From Adiantum capillus-veneris (taxonomy: Eukaryota > Streptophyta > Polypodiopsida > Polypodiales > Pteridaceae), in assembly GCA_014529385.2 (NCBI GenBank), contig CM043966.1, positions 96,865,087 through 96,929,086 on the forward strand: a stretch of 64,000 nt of DNA, given 5' to 3'. Both the position numbers and the translations under genes were made by a program. Below the pieces are notes generated by a model, which ran no database searches, was not told where the DNA came from, and worked only from the letters and a program-made list of their open reading frames with translations. Each line of letters begins with the position of its first letter. Position 1 is the first letter of the stretch. Below are positions 1-10,700 of this stretch, one piece after another.

Positions 1-319
1 TGAAAGGGCTGATCTTGATCACCCATTTAGCATACACCATAGTACCATCATCCCGTGAAATGGCCAATCTTCTACTACAAGTCGCTTCTCTCTGGAATAG
101 CCTTTTCCCTAATAGCTTCAAACGCAAAGCTTTGACTTGCTAAATGTCACATTTGGCATAATCAACCCGGTGGTACCTAATGTACCTTGCATCAAGCACA
201 CACTCAAATACTTTGCCATCCATTGGTTAGCTTACATGCACCTATTTCATGCTTCTCCATAGGTCGATTCGGTTGCATCATCGTCTTGCACCAAGGGACC
301 CATTTTCTATGCCATAGCA
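1..319. other. Left edge, unassigned DNA
   Basis: No recognisable gene. On the minus strand some stretches read like eroded coding sequence, but the frames are broken and I recognise no domain. The last five bases (315-319, TAGCA) are the left copy of the target duplication of the next element. Confidence 0.4.
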
Positions 320-614
320 TGTTAAAACACAAGGATCTCTTAGAGCTAGGGTGGGTGCAATCTAGTGCTTGGCATGATGCGTGTGTGAGTGCATGTGCAT
401 AAACACTCATAAACATGATCTTGAGTATGGATAAAGTGATCACAAGTACATAAATAGCCCATAAATAGAGCATTGTACTCAAGGAGCAAACTTGGATGCT
501 TTGCATTGAGCTAGAAGGACCTTTTTATACTTGGCCATACACCATTACACTGCATGTGGGATTATTTCCCTTTACTCTCTTTCAGTCTACCAAACTTGAC
601 CACAACTTTCAACA
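320..614 (-). repeat. 3' LTR of the small gag-only element
   Basis: 295-bp LTR beginning TGTTAAAACA and ending TTTCAACA. It matches 2771-3095 along its length apart from about 30 bp of extra sequence in the other copy (near 2858-2898). Confidence 0.88.
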
Positions 615-623
615 CCCCCCATC
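615..623 (-). other. Polypurine tract of the gag-only element
   Basis: Plus-strand CCCCCCATC, which is GATGGGGGG on the element strand, directly abuts the 3' LTR. This is the usual place and composition for the plus-strand DNA primer. Confidence 0.75.
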
Positions 624-659
624 AAAGATACAATCTTTGCACTTCCATGTCCTATATGC

Positions 660-1539
660 CTACTTCCCTACAGTAGCATAGCCCGCACATGGTGCCCCAG
701 ACTCCTTTAGCCCAACAATGGCTAGCCCAAATCTTGATATGTACACAAAATACAAGTGGGGTAAACTAGAATAAACGATGTTATTTTCTTTTTCTTTTTG
801 TACAAATGGTACATTTGCTTGTTGATCCCAACAACCCCATGCAAAGTGTCCACCTCTACCACATTGATGACAAATGATGTGATCCCTTCCTTTGCCTTCT
901 CCCCATCCTCGTCCATGAAATGTGTTGTTTTGGCCTCCTTTGAAGCCTCCTATGTTGAACAATACTCTTTCTCTGCCCGGTGCTTCTTCTACCTCTGGTC
1001 AATACTTTGAATCAAACTCTAGGAGTGCTGGTTCAACTTATTCTAGTTTCTTGTCTAGATTTTGTAATGTGGACACCAAGGTGTCAAATGGTGGCGTGTC
1101 CACATTGTTGAGAAATATTGCAATTGATTTGTCTTCGGTATATTGTTTTGGACTCCTTGTAGCTGTTTCTTGAGTGCTTTGGACCTATTGAGATGAGCTA
1201 CAAGGGACTCGTCGTCTCTTTTTTGCAATTTGTAAAATTGCATGAGAAAATTGGTTTTTGAGCTTCTTGATGCCGTGCCAAATTCTTTGTTTAGAACATC
1301 CCAAGCTCCTTTAGCATACTTGATGCAACAATGTATGAAATAACATCATCGCCAAGTGATTGTGCAATAATTCTTAGTGACTTTTTATTTGCACCCATAG
1401 TTACTGCTGCAAATGTATCCTCATGCGGCTCTATTAAATGCCAAAACCCTTTGCGCATCAATATGTACATCGTTTTGCTTCTCCAAGTGAAAAAATTATC
1501 TCCAATAAAGGTGGTGATGATGGAATTTTTTTGCTCCAT
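660..1539 (-). pseudogene. copia gag relic with zinc knuckle
   Basis: Broken gag of the copia superfamily, read from 1539 down to 660 in three shifted pieces. The first piece (1539-1291) has the usual copia gag start, a short lead followed by a W-x3-M-x6-G-F-W pattern. The middle piece (1243-1055) carries a region rich in Q, K and L typical of the capsid part. The last piece (962-660) holds a canonical CCHC zinc knuckle, C-x2-C-x4-H-x4-C, which in intact elements binds the genomic RNA. Frameshifts separate the pieces and no protease follows. The call rests on the order of motifs and the position inside two LTRs. Confidence 0.75.
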
Positions 1540-2758
1540 GAGGTGGTCTTACTTGGCGACTCACACAAGCAATGTCTAACCTCTACAGTGAGCGTGTATG
1601 TGCATCAAAATGGCTAGAGAACTTCAAAGGAGGCCCCCTTCTTCCTTGTCTTTTTTCTAAAACCTTTTTTTAAAATAATAAAACTACAATAATGAAAAAA
1701 AATTTGTGCTCTTCACAGGAGAGTCTACAACCTCTCTGATTCTTGAGCTTTACAAAGACACCTCACACTCCAAAAATTATGATGTGTAAAAACAACACTT
1801 CAATGGATATATTTTCAATCAATGGAGCTTCAGGCAAGTTACTGAGGTTATCAAAATAAGGGAAGTTCATCTTGCATATGGTTGGGTGGGAACTTGCCTT
1901 AGTGGCTTGCAATAATTGATAAGGTATCGCTTTTTTGCAGATGTGGCCCAAACCTCAACCAAGAAAAAGGGAAATATGCTAGGCAAGAGAACCTCAACCA
2001 AGAAAAGGGAAATTGTCTGCTTTTCCTACGGTGTTGAGGACGGTGAATGGTTTTGGAATGTGGACTCTATCAATGTTGAGGCCAACAGCCCTTTGTGTTA
2101 TGCAGTGAACTCTGCTTGCCAAGAACGAGAAGACCTGCGTCTGTAATGCCTTGCAACTTGTGCCTGTGCTGCTTATAATTTTTTGCACAGCTTGTTGGAC
2201 ATGCCACATGCGATGCCCCTTAGTGCTGTTGGAGGGCAACAACAATGAACCAAGAGGGATAGAGGAGCTGATATGTGAAAATGGATGGGGAATGATGCAC
2301 GACTCATCAGACCTTTGAAAGTGGATGGAGAGATGACTCAACTAACATTGAGAAACAAGAAATGAGTGGTTAGCATGGAAGGAACAAGTGCAAGGAAATA
2401 GAAGGAAAAAGCGAATAAGGCCAAAAATGATAGTGGTTGGGGTAACACCATCGAGCATTTCTTGCTGCAATTTCCCAAGGTTGTTGTGGATCGTCTTGTA
2501 GCGCTCTATAGATTTTTGATTTGTTACCTTAACACAGACTGTGCACACTTTTTCTTCATTCACTGATTTTAGCCTTACAATGCCGAGCTAAAGCATGATA
2601 GCCCTTGTAACTCATGAGCTCAACCTCTAAAACACCTTGCAGCCCACCTTCCACTATAGACCACACTATTGTATGAGAGGTTAAGATAGGGATGGAAAAC
2701 ACCTCTAATCAATAGACTAATGAACGTCAAAAAATAAATTCTAGCTAATCACACCATT
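1540..2758 (-). other. Internal non-coding part of the gag-only element
   Basis: About 1.2 kb between the primer-binding site and the gag relic. Short ORFs are present on both strands but none shows a domain, and it is far longer than a normal copia leader. It may be an untranslated leader or captured sequence. Confidence 0.45.
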
Positions 2759-2770
2759 GCTCTGATACCA
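2759..2770 (-). other. Primer-binding site, initiator tRNA-Met
   Basis: The element strand reads TGGTATCAGAGC immediately after the 5' LTR. This is the standard copia primer site, complementary to the 3' end of initiator tRNA-Met, and it fixes the minus orientation. Confidence 0.9.
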
Positions 2771-3095
2771 TGTTAAAACATAAGGATCTCCTAGAGCTAG
2801 GGTGGGTGAAATCTAGTGCTTAGCATGATGCATATGTGAGTGCCTGTGCATAAACAATGTTACTCAAGAAAATTAGGTCCCAAGATGGAATCTTGGGCTC
2901 ATAAACATGATTTTGAATAGGGACAAAGTGATCACAAGTTCATAAATAGAGCATTGTACTCAACAAACAAATTTGGATGATTTGCATTGAACTAGAATGC
3001 CCTTTTTATACCTGGCCATACACCATTACATTGCATGTGGGATTATTGGCCTTTTCTCTCCTTCACTTTACCAAACTTGACCACATATTTCAACA
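2771..3095 (-). repeat. 5' LTR of the small gag-only element
   Basis: 325-bp LTR, TGTTAAAACA to TTTCAACA, followed by the right copy of the target duplication TAGCA. It contains about 30 bp not present in the 3' LTR. Confidence 0.88.
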
Positions 3096-3630
3096 TAGCA
3101 TATAGTTGTTACTCACCCATTTTTAGGCTTGCATCCTTATTGCCCTCAACAAGCTACCCTGGAAGTGTATATAGTTAGAATATCCATATTTTAGAAGTTT
3201 AGGACAAACCTTATTGATGCACTTCAAAGAACCAACACATTGGCTTCCTTGTGCAGCCTCAAAGCAGGCTATATTCAAGGTTTGTAGAATTGTTCAGAGA
3301 TGAGAGTCGTATTGATGTTCTATTGAATCCAATGCATGCCTTTTCCCTTTGTCAATGGAAACTCAAAATTGAGATTGCCGTTGTAACTTTTACTAATCTT
3401 TGTCACCTTCACAACAAGATCAATGATGGACATGATCATTGTTAAGGTGTTTTCCATAACACATACCTCAAACAATCCACAAGGCTTTTCTTTTGTCCTT
3501 AAAAATGGTGAACCATGCAAGCACTCCTCCCAAACACATTAGTCCCATTTGACGTGCCTAAATCAATGAATTATATAATGTTTACTTAAAAAACAAATGT
3601 GATGTTTTTAACACTAATGGCTTCAAAATA
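3096..3630. other. Unassigned AT-rich DNA
   Basis: No gene, domain or clear repeat boundary seen. Short ORFs on both strands are not supported by any motif. Confidence 0.4.
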
Positions 3631-3826
3631 AATATATTCATTGCTCAGATAGTGCAAGGACATTCTAGAATCTAAAGAGAAGAAAACTCCAAAGTAAAAG
3701 TAAGCAAAGAAAAACACAAATTATCAATAATATATTCATTGCTTAGATAGTGCAAGGACATTCTAGAATCTAAAGAGAAGAAAACTCCAAAATAAAAGTA
3801 AGCAAAGAAAAACACAAATTGTCAAT
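3631..3826. repeat. 98-bp tandem duplication (two copies)
   Basis: 3631-3728 and 3729-3826 are direct head-to-tail copies differing at only a few positions. The array has exactly two units. Confidence 0.9.
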
Positions 3827-3975
3827 GTGCAATCACCCATCTCTCTTTATATGGACACAAAAAGTCTTTGGACTTTTCAATTCAATAAGTCTTTTCATTT
3901 CCTAAACTCACCCTTCACTTGTGCACTTAATATAATTTGAAAGGATTTTTAATTTTCCTAGATTGGGGAGACCTT
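3827..3975 (-). repeat. LTR-like dispersed repeat, copy 1
   Basis: Read on the minus strand this stretch matches the plus strand at 58267-58440, on the right side of element B1, for about 110 bp. It contains a TATA-like box (minus TATAAAGAGA, near 3842-3852). A short match (about 15 bp, near 3957-3972) also equals the left flank of B1 before 53170, so this copy resembles the empty site of that insertion. It may be part of an LTR from an otherwise unseen family; ends are not defined. Confidence 0.5.
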
Positions 3976-4290
3976 ATGAGAGGGTTAAAAATAAAGTGTC
4001 CAGTATTTGATGGCTTTGTGATGCTAACCTTATAAACACTGACAAATACTCTTTTCAATATGTAGACACTTCTTTCTCCAAGATAATTGATTGTACTTTC
4101 CAAAGGTACTTATATTTGCTATGTACCAATATCAATTATAGCATTTAAAGAAATAAATTTTGAGAAAGCAACTTAATCAATCACATAATTTTCAAGCATT
4201 ATAGTCTTTTCATTATTAAAAAAAGAAAATTTTGATCGAAAGCCAAAAAATTTTGAGTACAAACCATAAGAAAGATAATAAATAAAGAGC
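3976..4290. other. Unassigned AT-rich DNA
   Basis: No gene or recognisable element seen between the LTR-like repeat and the CT microsatellite. Confidence 0.4.
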
Positions 4291-4303
4291 TCTCTCTCTC
4301 TCT

Positions 4304-4347
<44 letters not shown>
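4291..4347. repeat. (CT)n microsatellite
   Basis: Nearly pure CT dinucleotide run with one GTGT interruption. The long ORFs across it, with Ser-Leu or Glu-Arg repeats, are artefacts of the dinucleotide. Confidence 0.95.
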
Positions 4348-4349
<2 letters not shown>

Positions 4350-4542
4350 GGGTACCCCCGGCCCATGCACCCATGCAGAACATGAACTGGTTCTGTGGTA
4401 GGAGTGGTTCACACCTCTCATGGCCCCATGGGTTGGGGATTCTTGCAGAGATGCCCCGAGCTATGGGTGCCCACACTAGATATCCACTTGACTTGGGTGC
4501 CGTGTGGTAGTCCACTAGGTTGCCATTGATGATGGCCACCCT

Positions 4543-4587
4543 CATGGCATGCCATGTGGATGCTCAAGTTCCACATGGCATGCCACG
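4543..4587. repeat. Short inverted repeat (17-bp arms)
   Basis: Arms 4543-4559 and 4571-4587 pair with one mismatch around an 11-nt loop. It lies in a GC-richer patch (4348-4680) that is otherwise unassigned. Confidence 0.8.
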
Positions 4588-4989
4588 TGGGTGACCATCA
4601 CCCGATGGTAGTCCACGTGAACCCCTCCCATGGGGCACCTTCCCTCCCCCTCACAAGTATGAATCTCAGGGGGTGCACCTTTAAGAAACTATTCATATAA
4701 CGTGTGTTCAAAGGGTATTAAAAAACCTCCGTTACTTACATGCTTAAGGTAATAGAATGATTCCTTCTCCTTCAAAAACTTACGGGTTTTTTTCTTGTAA
4801 AATCAATTAAAATACCCCTTTTGTTAATGTAATCGTGTTCAAATTTTAAAACTTTGGTAATTAAAAAACCCGTTCATTTGACCTCACGTGGTAACTTACA
4901 TGTCTAAGAGGTGAACCCCCCAAGGTTTGAATGGACCGTTGTATGGACCCATCCCTATAGAAGGGGTTCAAAGGACCCTTCACTCCTTT

Positions 4990-5252
4990 ACACTCCCCCC
5001 TCTCATCAGACTCTCTCTCCCCACTCTCTTTCGTGCATTCCCTCTCGCCCTCCCTCCTCACTCTCAAGCTCTCTTGCATGCAACCTCTCTCCCTCCCTCC
5101 TCACTCTCTATGCACCCTCTCTTTCTCCTTTTCTCTCTCCCCTCACTCTCTCTTGTGTGCCCCCTTCCAACCCCCTCCAACTTTTGGCCCCTCTTTCTCA
5201 CTCATTCCAATTCCCACCCCTCTCTCTCTCTAAGTCCCTCCCACTCACATCT

Positions 5253-5322
<70 letters not shown>

Positions 5323-5520
5323 TCTCTCACTCGCACTCTCCCACCTCTGCTCTCTCACTCTCTTTATCTCTCCACACTCTCATACTCCTTCCCTCTCATG
5401 CACTCTCACTCTCTAACACTCCCTCTTCCCCATTCTTTTACACCCTTCTACTCTCTCTCTCTCTCTCCCTCCTCTCTTTATTTCACGTTCATCCTCTTTC
5501 TCTCTACGTCTTGTCCTTTT
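4990..5520. repeat. CT-rich low-complexity tract with pure (CT)n core
   Basis: Pyrimidine-rich plus strand dominated by CTC and CTCC words. A pure CT run lies at 5257-5317. Open frames through it exist only because CT repeats lack stop codons. Confidence 0.9.
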
Positions 5521-5710
5521 CTCACAATACATTTCATCTTTTTTTAATAAAAATGTCAATTCTCACATAAAATTAATCTAAAGGAGTTGATTTTCAAGAA
5601 AAAAATTTCTATAAACGTGACTCAAGAGAGCAGTTCATCATAAGCCATGATATTAGTGGTGGCTTCTGCATCCGCACTGATAATTGCACACATAGCTCCA
5701 CGGATAAATA

Positions 5711-5862
5711 CAATGACTTTGACAACCATAGAGATGTAAAATGTTGATAATGAACTGCTAAGCAATCTCTTTGGTTCTGTTGTTGGCAATGACTTTGACA
5801 ACCATAGAGATGTAAAATGTTGATAATGAACTGCTAAGCAATCTCTTTGGTTCTGTTGTTGG
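5711..5862. repeat. 76-bp tandem duplication (two copies)
   Basis: 5711-5786 is repeated at 5787-5862 with almost no differences. It lies 38 bp upstream of the 5' LTR of element A. Confidence 0.9.
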
Positions 5863-5900
5863 TAGTCACATTTCAGCAGGGTGGATTGTGTTGTAGAGCT

Positions 5901-6164
5901 TGTTAGGTTTAATGGCCATGTGGCTGATCGTCCATCACTAACTGCTACTAACCCTAAGTGTACATCTATACACTTGTGTGAGCCACTAACACTAAGTACA
6001 ATGTGTATTGTGCCTTAGTGCATAAGATAAAGAAAGAAAGGGGGCACACAATATGTGTTGGCTCTCCCCCTCCAACCCGTGTGTGTGGCTATGGTGGTGT
6101 GTGTGTGTGAATGTGTGTGCGATTCCTCTTCCTCTTCCACTGTGCTTCCGGCTCCTCTCCTTTA
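5901..6164 (+). repeat. 5' LTR of element A
   Basis: Begins TGTTAGGTTTAATGG and ends close to the PBS. It matches 10701-10962 along its length with scattered differences. It contains a GT-rich run near 6095-6120. The last bases are mutated (TTTA where the 3' LTR has TTCA). Confidence 0.85.
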
Positions 6165-6167
6165 TCT

Positions 6168-6179
6168 GGTATCAGAGCT
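6168..6179 (+). other. Primer-binding site of element A
   Basis: TGGTATCAGAGC, an exact match to the initiator tRNA-Met site, three bases after the end of the 5' LTR. Confidence 0.9.
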
Positions 6180-7015
6180 ATCTCATTCCTAAAATCGGTT
6201 TTGTGTGCGTGCGCACTTTCAAGAGTGCAAACAGGGTTCCGACTTCAGCATCGTCAAATTCAGCATGCTGAGAGCGTTTCGAGCGGGCGCCCTGGGGTTT
6301 TACCCCCCTTTTGGAGCCATTCGAGCCATCAAAAACCTCATTCAAGCTACAGTTTAGGAGCTGAATTTTTCAGCCCTCTTTTGGTAATTTGTGTTGTAGA
6401 GCTTCCATAGGAAGTTACTGGTTCCATTGTTGCAGTCTCTTCCATCTGTGAGAGACCACAACTCATTCAGGAGTGTGTAGCCTCTTTTGGAGTGGCTTCA
6501 TACACACACATAGAGTGGGAGTTTGACGGCATGTCTTCTTCGACTATAGATACAAGTATAGGTACAGGTACATGTATAGGTACAAGTACAGGTACAAGTA
6601 CATAGAGCGGCTTGGTTAGCTTTCTCTGTGCTTCTCGGCCTGGATCTCAACTTCGGCTACAAGATTGACATCAACTCACAGGCTACAGGGTTCAGTGCTT
6701 GCGATACTCTGGTTCTAGTGGGAGCAATTGTTTATGTGTACATGCATATGTTGACACTTTTGACAGTGATTGTGCTCTTTTGAGAGCGGTTTGACTCCAC
6801 GCACGATTGTTTATTTGCATGCACATGCTTTTGACGTCTGTTTGAGCATCGTGATAGACTTGTACGTCTTTGTGGATATTGCCATTGTACGCTTTTGTGG
6901 AGCCATCTTTTGGCTAGTACGTCAGTGTCGACCATTTTTGAGACTTGGTCTGGAAGATAGCCATTTCTGAGACTTGGCTATACGTTTTGCTGCATAACTT
7001 ACGTTGTTGAGGGTC
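6180..7015 (+). other. Leader and lost gag region of element A
   Basis: An ATG at about 6532 opens a short frame made of repeated ser/thr/gly codons from a GGTACAAGTA-like minisatellite (about 6550-6603), then stops. No gag domain or zinc knuckle is readable. Gag appears to have been largely deleted. Confidence 0.5.
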
Positions 7016-7019
7016 GATA

Positions 7020-8160
7020 GCGTGAGGTTTTCATTGAGCTGGGGTATTCTCAAATATGGAGATACCTTAGGTGATACAGGTAGCTTGGTGATAGTTACTC
7101 TTGTAACATTGTTAGCATAGGTGATATTGCCATGGTTATGGAAAATGGGGTGAAGTTTATCATCCATAATGTGCATCATGTTCCAGCCTTGACATGCAAT
7201 CTGATTTCGGTTGGACGTCTTGATGACTTGGGTTACAAAGTCACTTTCCATCAGTAGTGTTGGCGTGTTGCGAAGATTCATCCTATTATAGCCCATGGTT
7301 CTAAATTTTGTTCATTTTATCCTCTTTATGTATCTCATAAAAACATTGCTCTTTCTATAACTGAGTTGCCAACCGTTGCTTTGTGGCATAGCCGGTTATG
7401 ACATATGTCAAAGAAAGGAATAGAGACACTCTCTTGTTTGGGCTACTTACTGTCTTTGTCATTTTTTGATTTTCCCTTTTGTGAGCATTGTCAATATGGA
7501 AAGCAAACATGGACACATCGTACACATTCTTTTGACAAAGAAGAAAACCCTTAGAGCTTGTGCACAGTGATTTATGTGGGCCTATGCCTTCTAAATCCCA
7601 TGGTGGTGCGTCCTATTATGTTACATTCATTGATGATGCAACACGGCATGTTTTGGTCTACGCCATGAAGTCTAAAGATGAGACCCTTTTCTTGCTTGTC
7701 GACAAGGTAAACCCAATGGGCTGAACATAAGTTGAAAGCTTTGCGCTTAGACAATGGTGGAGAATATGTCTCCAAAGAGTTTACTGACTTCTGTTCAAGT
7801 AGGGGAATTAAGCGTGAGTTTACAGCTCCTTATACCCCTGCACAAAATGGTTTTGAGGAACAAACGAATAGGACCATCCAAGAGCGGATTATGTCTATGC
7901 TATCACAGGCTAATTTACCGCAAGCGTTTTGGACTGAAGCATTATACACAGCCATGTACTTTAAATTTTGTGTACCTTTGGAGTTATGGTCAGGACATAA
8001 ATTGTCTTATGAAAAACTCCGCACATTTGGCTGTGAAGCTTATGCACATGTACCCAAGGAGTTGTGTGCTAAGCTAGATCGTAAGTTTAGGAAATTCAAG
8101 TTCATTGGCAATGGTGTAGATGGTCAGTTTGGCTATCGTTTATGGGATCTTGAAAGTTGA
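7020..8160 (+). pseudogene. Pre-integrase and integrase relic of element A
   Basis: The pre-integrase segment (about 7105-7420) carries the typical H-x-V-P-x-L-x-x-N-L-I-S-V pattern ahead of a degraded HHCC zinc region (about 7385-7510). The catalytic core follows. From 7732 an open stretch of 142 codons has L-D-N-G-G-E-Y (second catalytic Asp), then P-Y-T-P-A-Q-N-G with the catalytic Glu position shortly after, and the C-terminal T-F-G-C-x-A-Y and F-I-G motifs. Integrase inserts the DNA copy into the host chromosome. Several stops and shifts lie upstream of 7732, and a stop at 8158 ends the open stretch. Not functional. Confidence 0.8.
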
Positions 8161-8204
8161 TTAGTGATTTGTAGCGAAACGATGTTGTCTTTAATGAGAC
8201 TAAG

Positions 8205-9182
8205 ATGCATAGACATCCACTGAAAGAGGTTGAATTCCAAAAAGTGACATTTTTTGATGTACCACTTCCTGTCCAGACAGCTCCTGAGCCAATTACTACA
8301 CGTGCTAGTATGAGTTCTAATCAGTTGCGGAGATCTCAAATAGTCTCACATACACCAAAATGTATTGTTCCAGGCGTGGATTTTGTTTTGCTGGCAGATG
8401 GTGGTGAGCCTTCTTGTTACAAAGAGGCTATGCTAGCCAATGATAAGGTTCAATGGGAACATTCTATGAAGAGGGAGATGTCCAGTACTGCAAAGAACAA
8501 AACATGGGAACTTGTTCCATCTCCAAAAGGTAGGAAAGCATTGCCTTGTAACTGGGTTTACAAGAAGAAGATTGATAATTACAGCTCGTTTAGTGGCCAA
8601 GGTTTCAAGCAAGAATATGGTGTTGATTTCTAGGAAATCTTTTCTCCATTGGTCAAGATGACCACACTGAGAATGTTGCTTGATTTGGTTGCCACTAAAG
8701 ATATGGATCTTGATCAAATGGATGTTCTTACAACTTTCTTACATGGTGATCTCAAGGAAGAGATTTATATGCAGCAACCTGAAGGGTTTGTGCTAAAGCG
8801 CAAGGAACATTGGTCTCCATTTGGTCTGTAAGCTTCTAAAAAGTCTGTATGGCTTGAAGCAATCATCTAGACAATGGTATCAAAAGTTTGATGCATTTAT
8901 GCGTTCCCCATGCTATAAGCACAGTAATGAGGATCCATGTCTTTACGTGAAAAGAAACCCAATGGATAGCTTATTATGCTTATCCTTTATGTAGATGACA
9001 TGCTTATTGCTGGTCATTCCCAAAAGGACATTGCTGACTTGAAAACCAGGCTAAAAAGTCAATCTGACATGAAAGATTTGGGTGAATCCAATCACATTTT
9101 GGATATGCGCATTACTCGTGACCGTAAGAAGAGGTTGTTGTACCTTTTTCAAAAAGAGTATGTGCACAAGAGTAGTGGCTAA
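8205..9182 (+). pseudogene. Reverse transcriptase relic of element A, N-terminal part
   Basis: From 8205 the integrase-RT linker runs into the copia RT start, W-E-L-V-P then N-W-V-Y-K-K-K (about 8503-8570). A stop at about 8631 precedes the segment E-I-F-S-P-L-V-K-M-T-T-L and the D-V-x-T-T-F-L-H-G-D-L palm motif. The catalytic Y-V-D-D box is readable at 8988-8999. The frame changes at about 8830 and again before 8976. RT copies the element RNA into DNA. The coding sequence is cut near 9183 by the insertion described below and resumes at 9847. Confidence 0.8.
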
Positions 9183-9193
9183 CACATGCTACA

Positions 9194-9845
9194 CCAAGTA
9201 TGCACCAAGCTGTAGATGTGCTATAGTGCACAATATTTCCTTTTCATTGTATAGGGCCTTGGGCTCATTTAGGAGTTCCAAAGTTGTATAAGTCTAGGCT
9301 AGAGAGCTCAACTTTATCCCATAGTTGAAGGGTTTGAGGTCCAAAGCTATAAAAGAGCCCTATGCTTAATGAGAAGTCATTCTTGGGTGAGTTCTCCTCT
9401 TTGTAGAGTGGATGGTCATGAGGCTCATGGGCTTTCCATGCCCATGTAGCTCTTGATTTCTAATAATCAATTACACTTTCTTTCTTATTAGTCTTCTTTG
9501 TTTGATTATGTGGAGTGAGATTGTATTAGTGTGATGGTAGATCTCCTAATCCCTTTTTTGAGTTAATCTATTCTATCCACACCATTGGCCATGGTGTGTG
9601 AGGGCTATGCCTTCCTTCTCTTCATCTCTCTCTACAAGGTGTGCGGTTAGTGTGTGGGCATACGTAGTCGCATTGAGGGGATGTGCCGGAATGGACACAC
9701 AAATGCGGAGTAGGTATGTTAATTACATGCTTGTGTAGTTGTGATTAAGAGTTGTGAATAGAGTGATTGATGTGAGAGGTTAATTTCAACCACATGATTG
9801 TGTGCAAGTGATTCGATTTGAAAATTTTGTGGGTTGCGATTAGGT
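9194..9845. mobile_element. Insertion of about 650 bp in element A RT, flanked by 9-bp repeats
   Basis: The RT reading frame of element A is interrupted between 9185 and 9854. The nonamer CATGCTACA occurs at both edges (9185-9193 and 9846-9854), as expected for a target duplication. Nine bases is the usual length for Mutator-type transposons, but I see no long terminal inverted repeats and no transposase. The insert has a TATA-like box (about 9345) and a pyrimidine-rich middle, so an LTR-derived fragment is a second possibility. Confidence 0.5.
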
Positions 9846-9846
9846 C

Positions 9847-10626
9847 ATGCTACAACGCCTCCCTACATTTCTTGATCGTTTCAACATGCAAGAGGGGAAG
9901 GCTTTGAGTACTCCATTGCCTGCATATTTGAAACTTAGCAAGAACGACTGTCCCCAATCTGATGAGAAAAAAACTGCAATGGGTAAGATTCCTTATGCTT
10001 TGGCTTGTGGTAGTCTCATGTATGCCATGGTGGCTACAAGACCTGACATTGCACATGCAGTGGGAGTTATCAGTAGATTTATGTCTAACCCTGGTAAAAA
10101 GCATTGGGATGCTATCAAGTCAATTCTCAGATACTTGAGTGGTACTGCACATAGATAGTTATACTATGGTCATGGAGAGTCATCCATTCAAGGATTTGTA
10201 GACATTGATTATGCAGGTTGTGTTGACAGTCATAAATCAACAGGCTTGATTTACACATTTGCTGGTTCTGCTATTTCTTGGAGATCTGTTCTTCAAGACT
10301 GTACATCCGTTTCTACCACAGAGGCAGAGTATGTTGCATTGAGTGAGACATGCAAAGAAGCTATTTGCCTTGCTCGCCTAGTGAAAGATCTTGGATTGGA
10401 GCATCATACACCAATTCCTCATTGTGACAGCCAGAGTGCTATTGCCTTGGCTAACAATCCAGTGTTTCATTCCAGAACAAAATACATTGATGTGCGTTAT
10501 CACTTCAGTCATGAATGTCTGAAAAACAACAACTTTGATTTAGTGAAGATTCCTAATTCAGAGAACACAGCGGATGCACTCACTAAAAGTCTCTTTAGTC
10601 ATCAATTTCAACAGTGCCTCCCGTGA
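9847..10626 (+). pseudogene. RT C-terminus and RNase H relic of element A
   Basis: Downstream of the insertion the frame resumes with the RT connection segment (F-N-M-Q-E-G-K, L-M-Y-A-M-V-A-T-R-P-D-I) to a stop at about 10156. The RNase H domain follows (10160-10626). It keeps the catalytic acidic positions in D-Y-A-G-C, T-T-E-A-E-Y, C-D-S-Q-S-A and the closing A-D-A-L-T-K box. RNase H removes the RNA template strand during reverse transcription. Apart from the stop at 10156 the reading frame is largely open. It ends 74 bp before the 3' LTR, the normal spacing. Confidence 0.85.
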
Positions 10627-10687
10627 ATTGATGGGCGTTGGCTGAAGAGTGGTTCTCTTCCATTCTTATGGTCTCCCACATTGGCCA

Positions 10688-10700
10688 TCAAGTGGGAGAA
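10688..10700 (+). other. Probable polypurine tract of element A
   Basis: A purine-rich run with the core AAGTGGGAGAA directly precedes the 3' LTR, in the expected place for the plus-strand primer. Confidence 0.6.

Larger units (their letters stand above)
320..3095 (-). mobile_element. Small copia-type LTR retrotransposon with gag relic only
   Basis: Two direct repeats (320-614 and 2771-3095), each starting TG and ending CA, enclose 2.16 kb. Perfect 5-bp target duplications TAGCA flank them (315-319 and 3096-3100). A primer-binding site matching initiator tRNA-Met lies inside the right LTR and a purine tract inside the left LTR, so the element runs on the minus strand. The only recognisable coding sequence is a broken gag; protease, integrase, reverse transcriptase and RNase H are absent. 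It therefore resembles a non-autonomous element that depended on proteins from a relative. Whether it was mobilised in this form or lost pol later cannot be told from one copy, but the intact cis signals favour mobilisation. Confidence 0.88.

Noticed and set aside
204-506. 100-codon minus-strand ORF
   Set aside because: It runs across the LTR boundary at 320, so it is a chance reading frame.
4911-5570. Long plus-strand ORFs of about 200 codons rich in Ser and Leu
   Set aside because: Produced by CT dinucleotide repeats, which lack stops in every frame. No domain and no conserved start.
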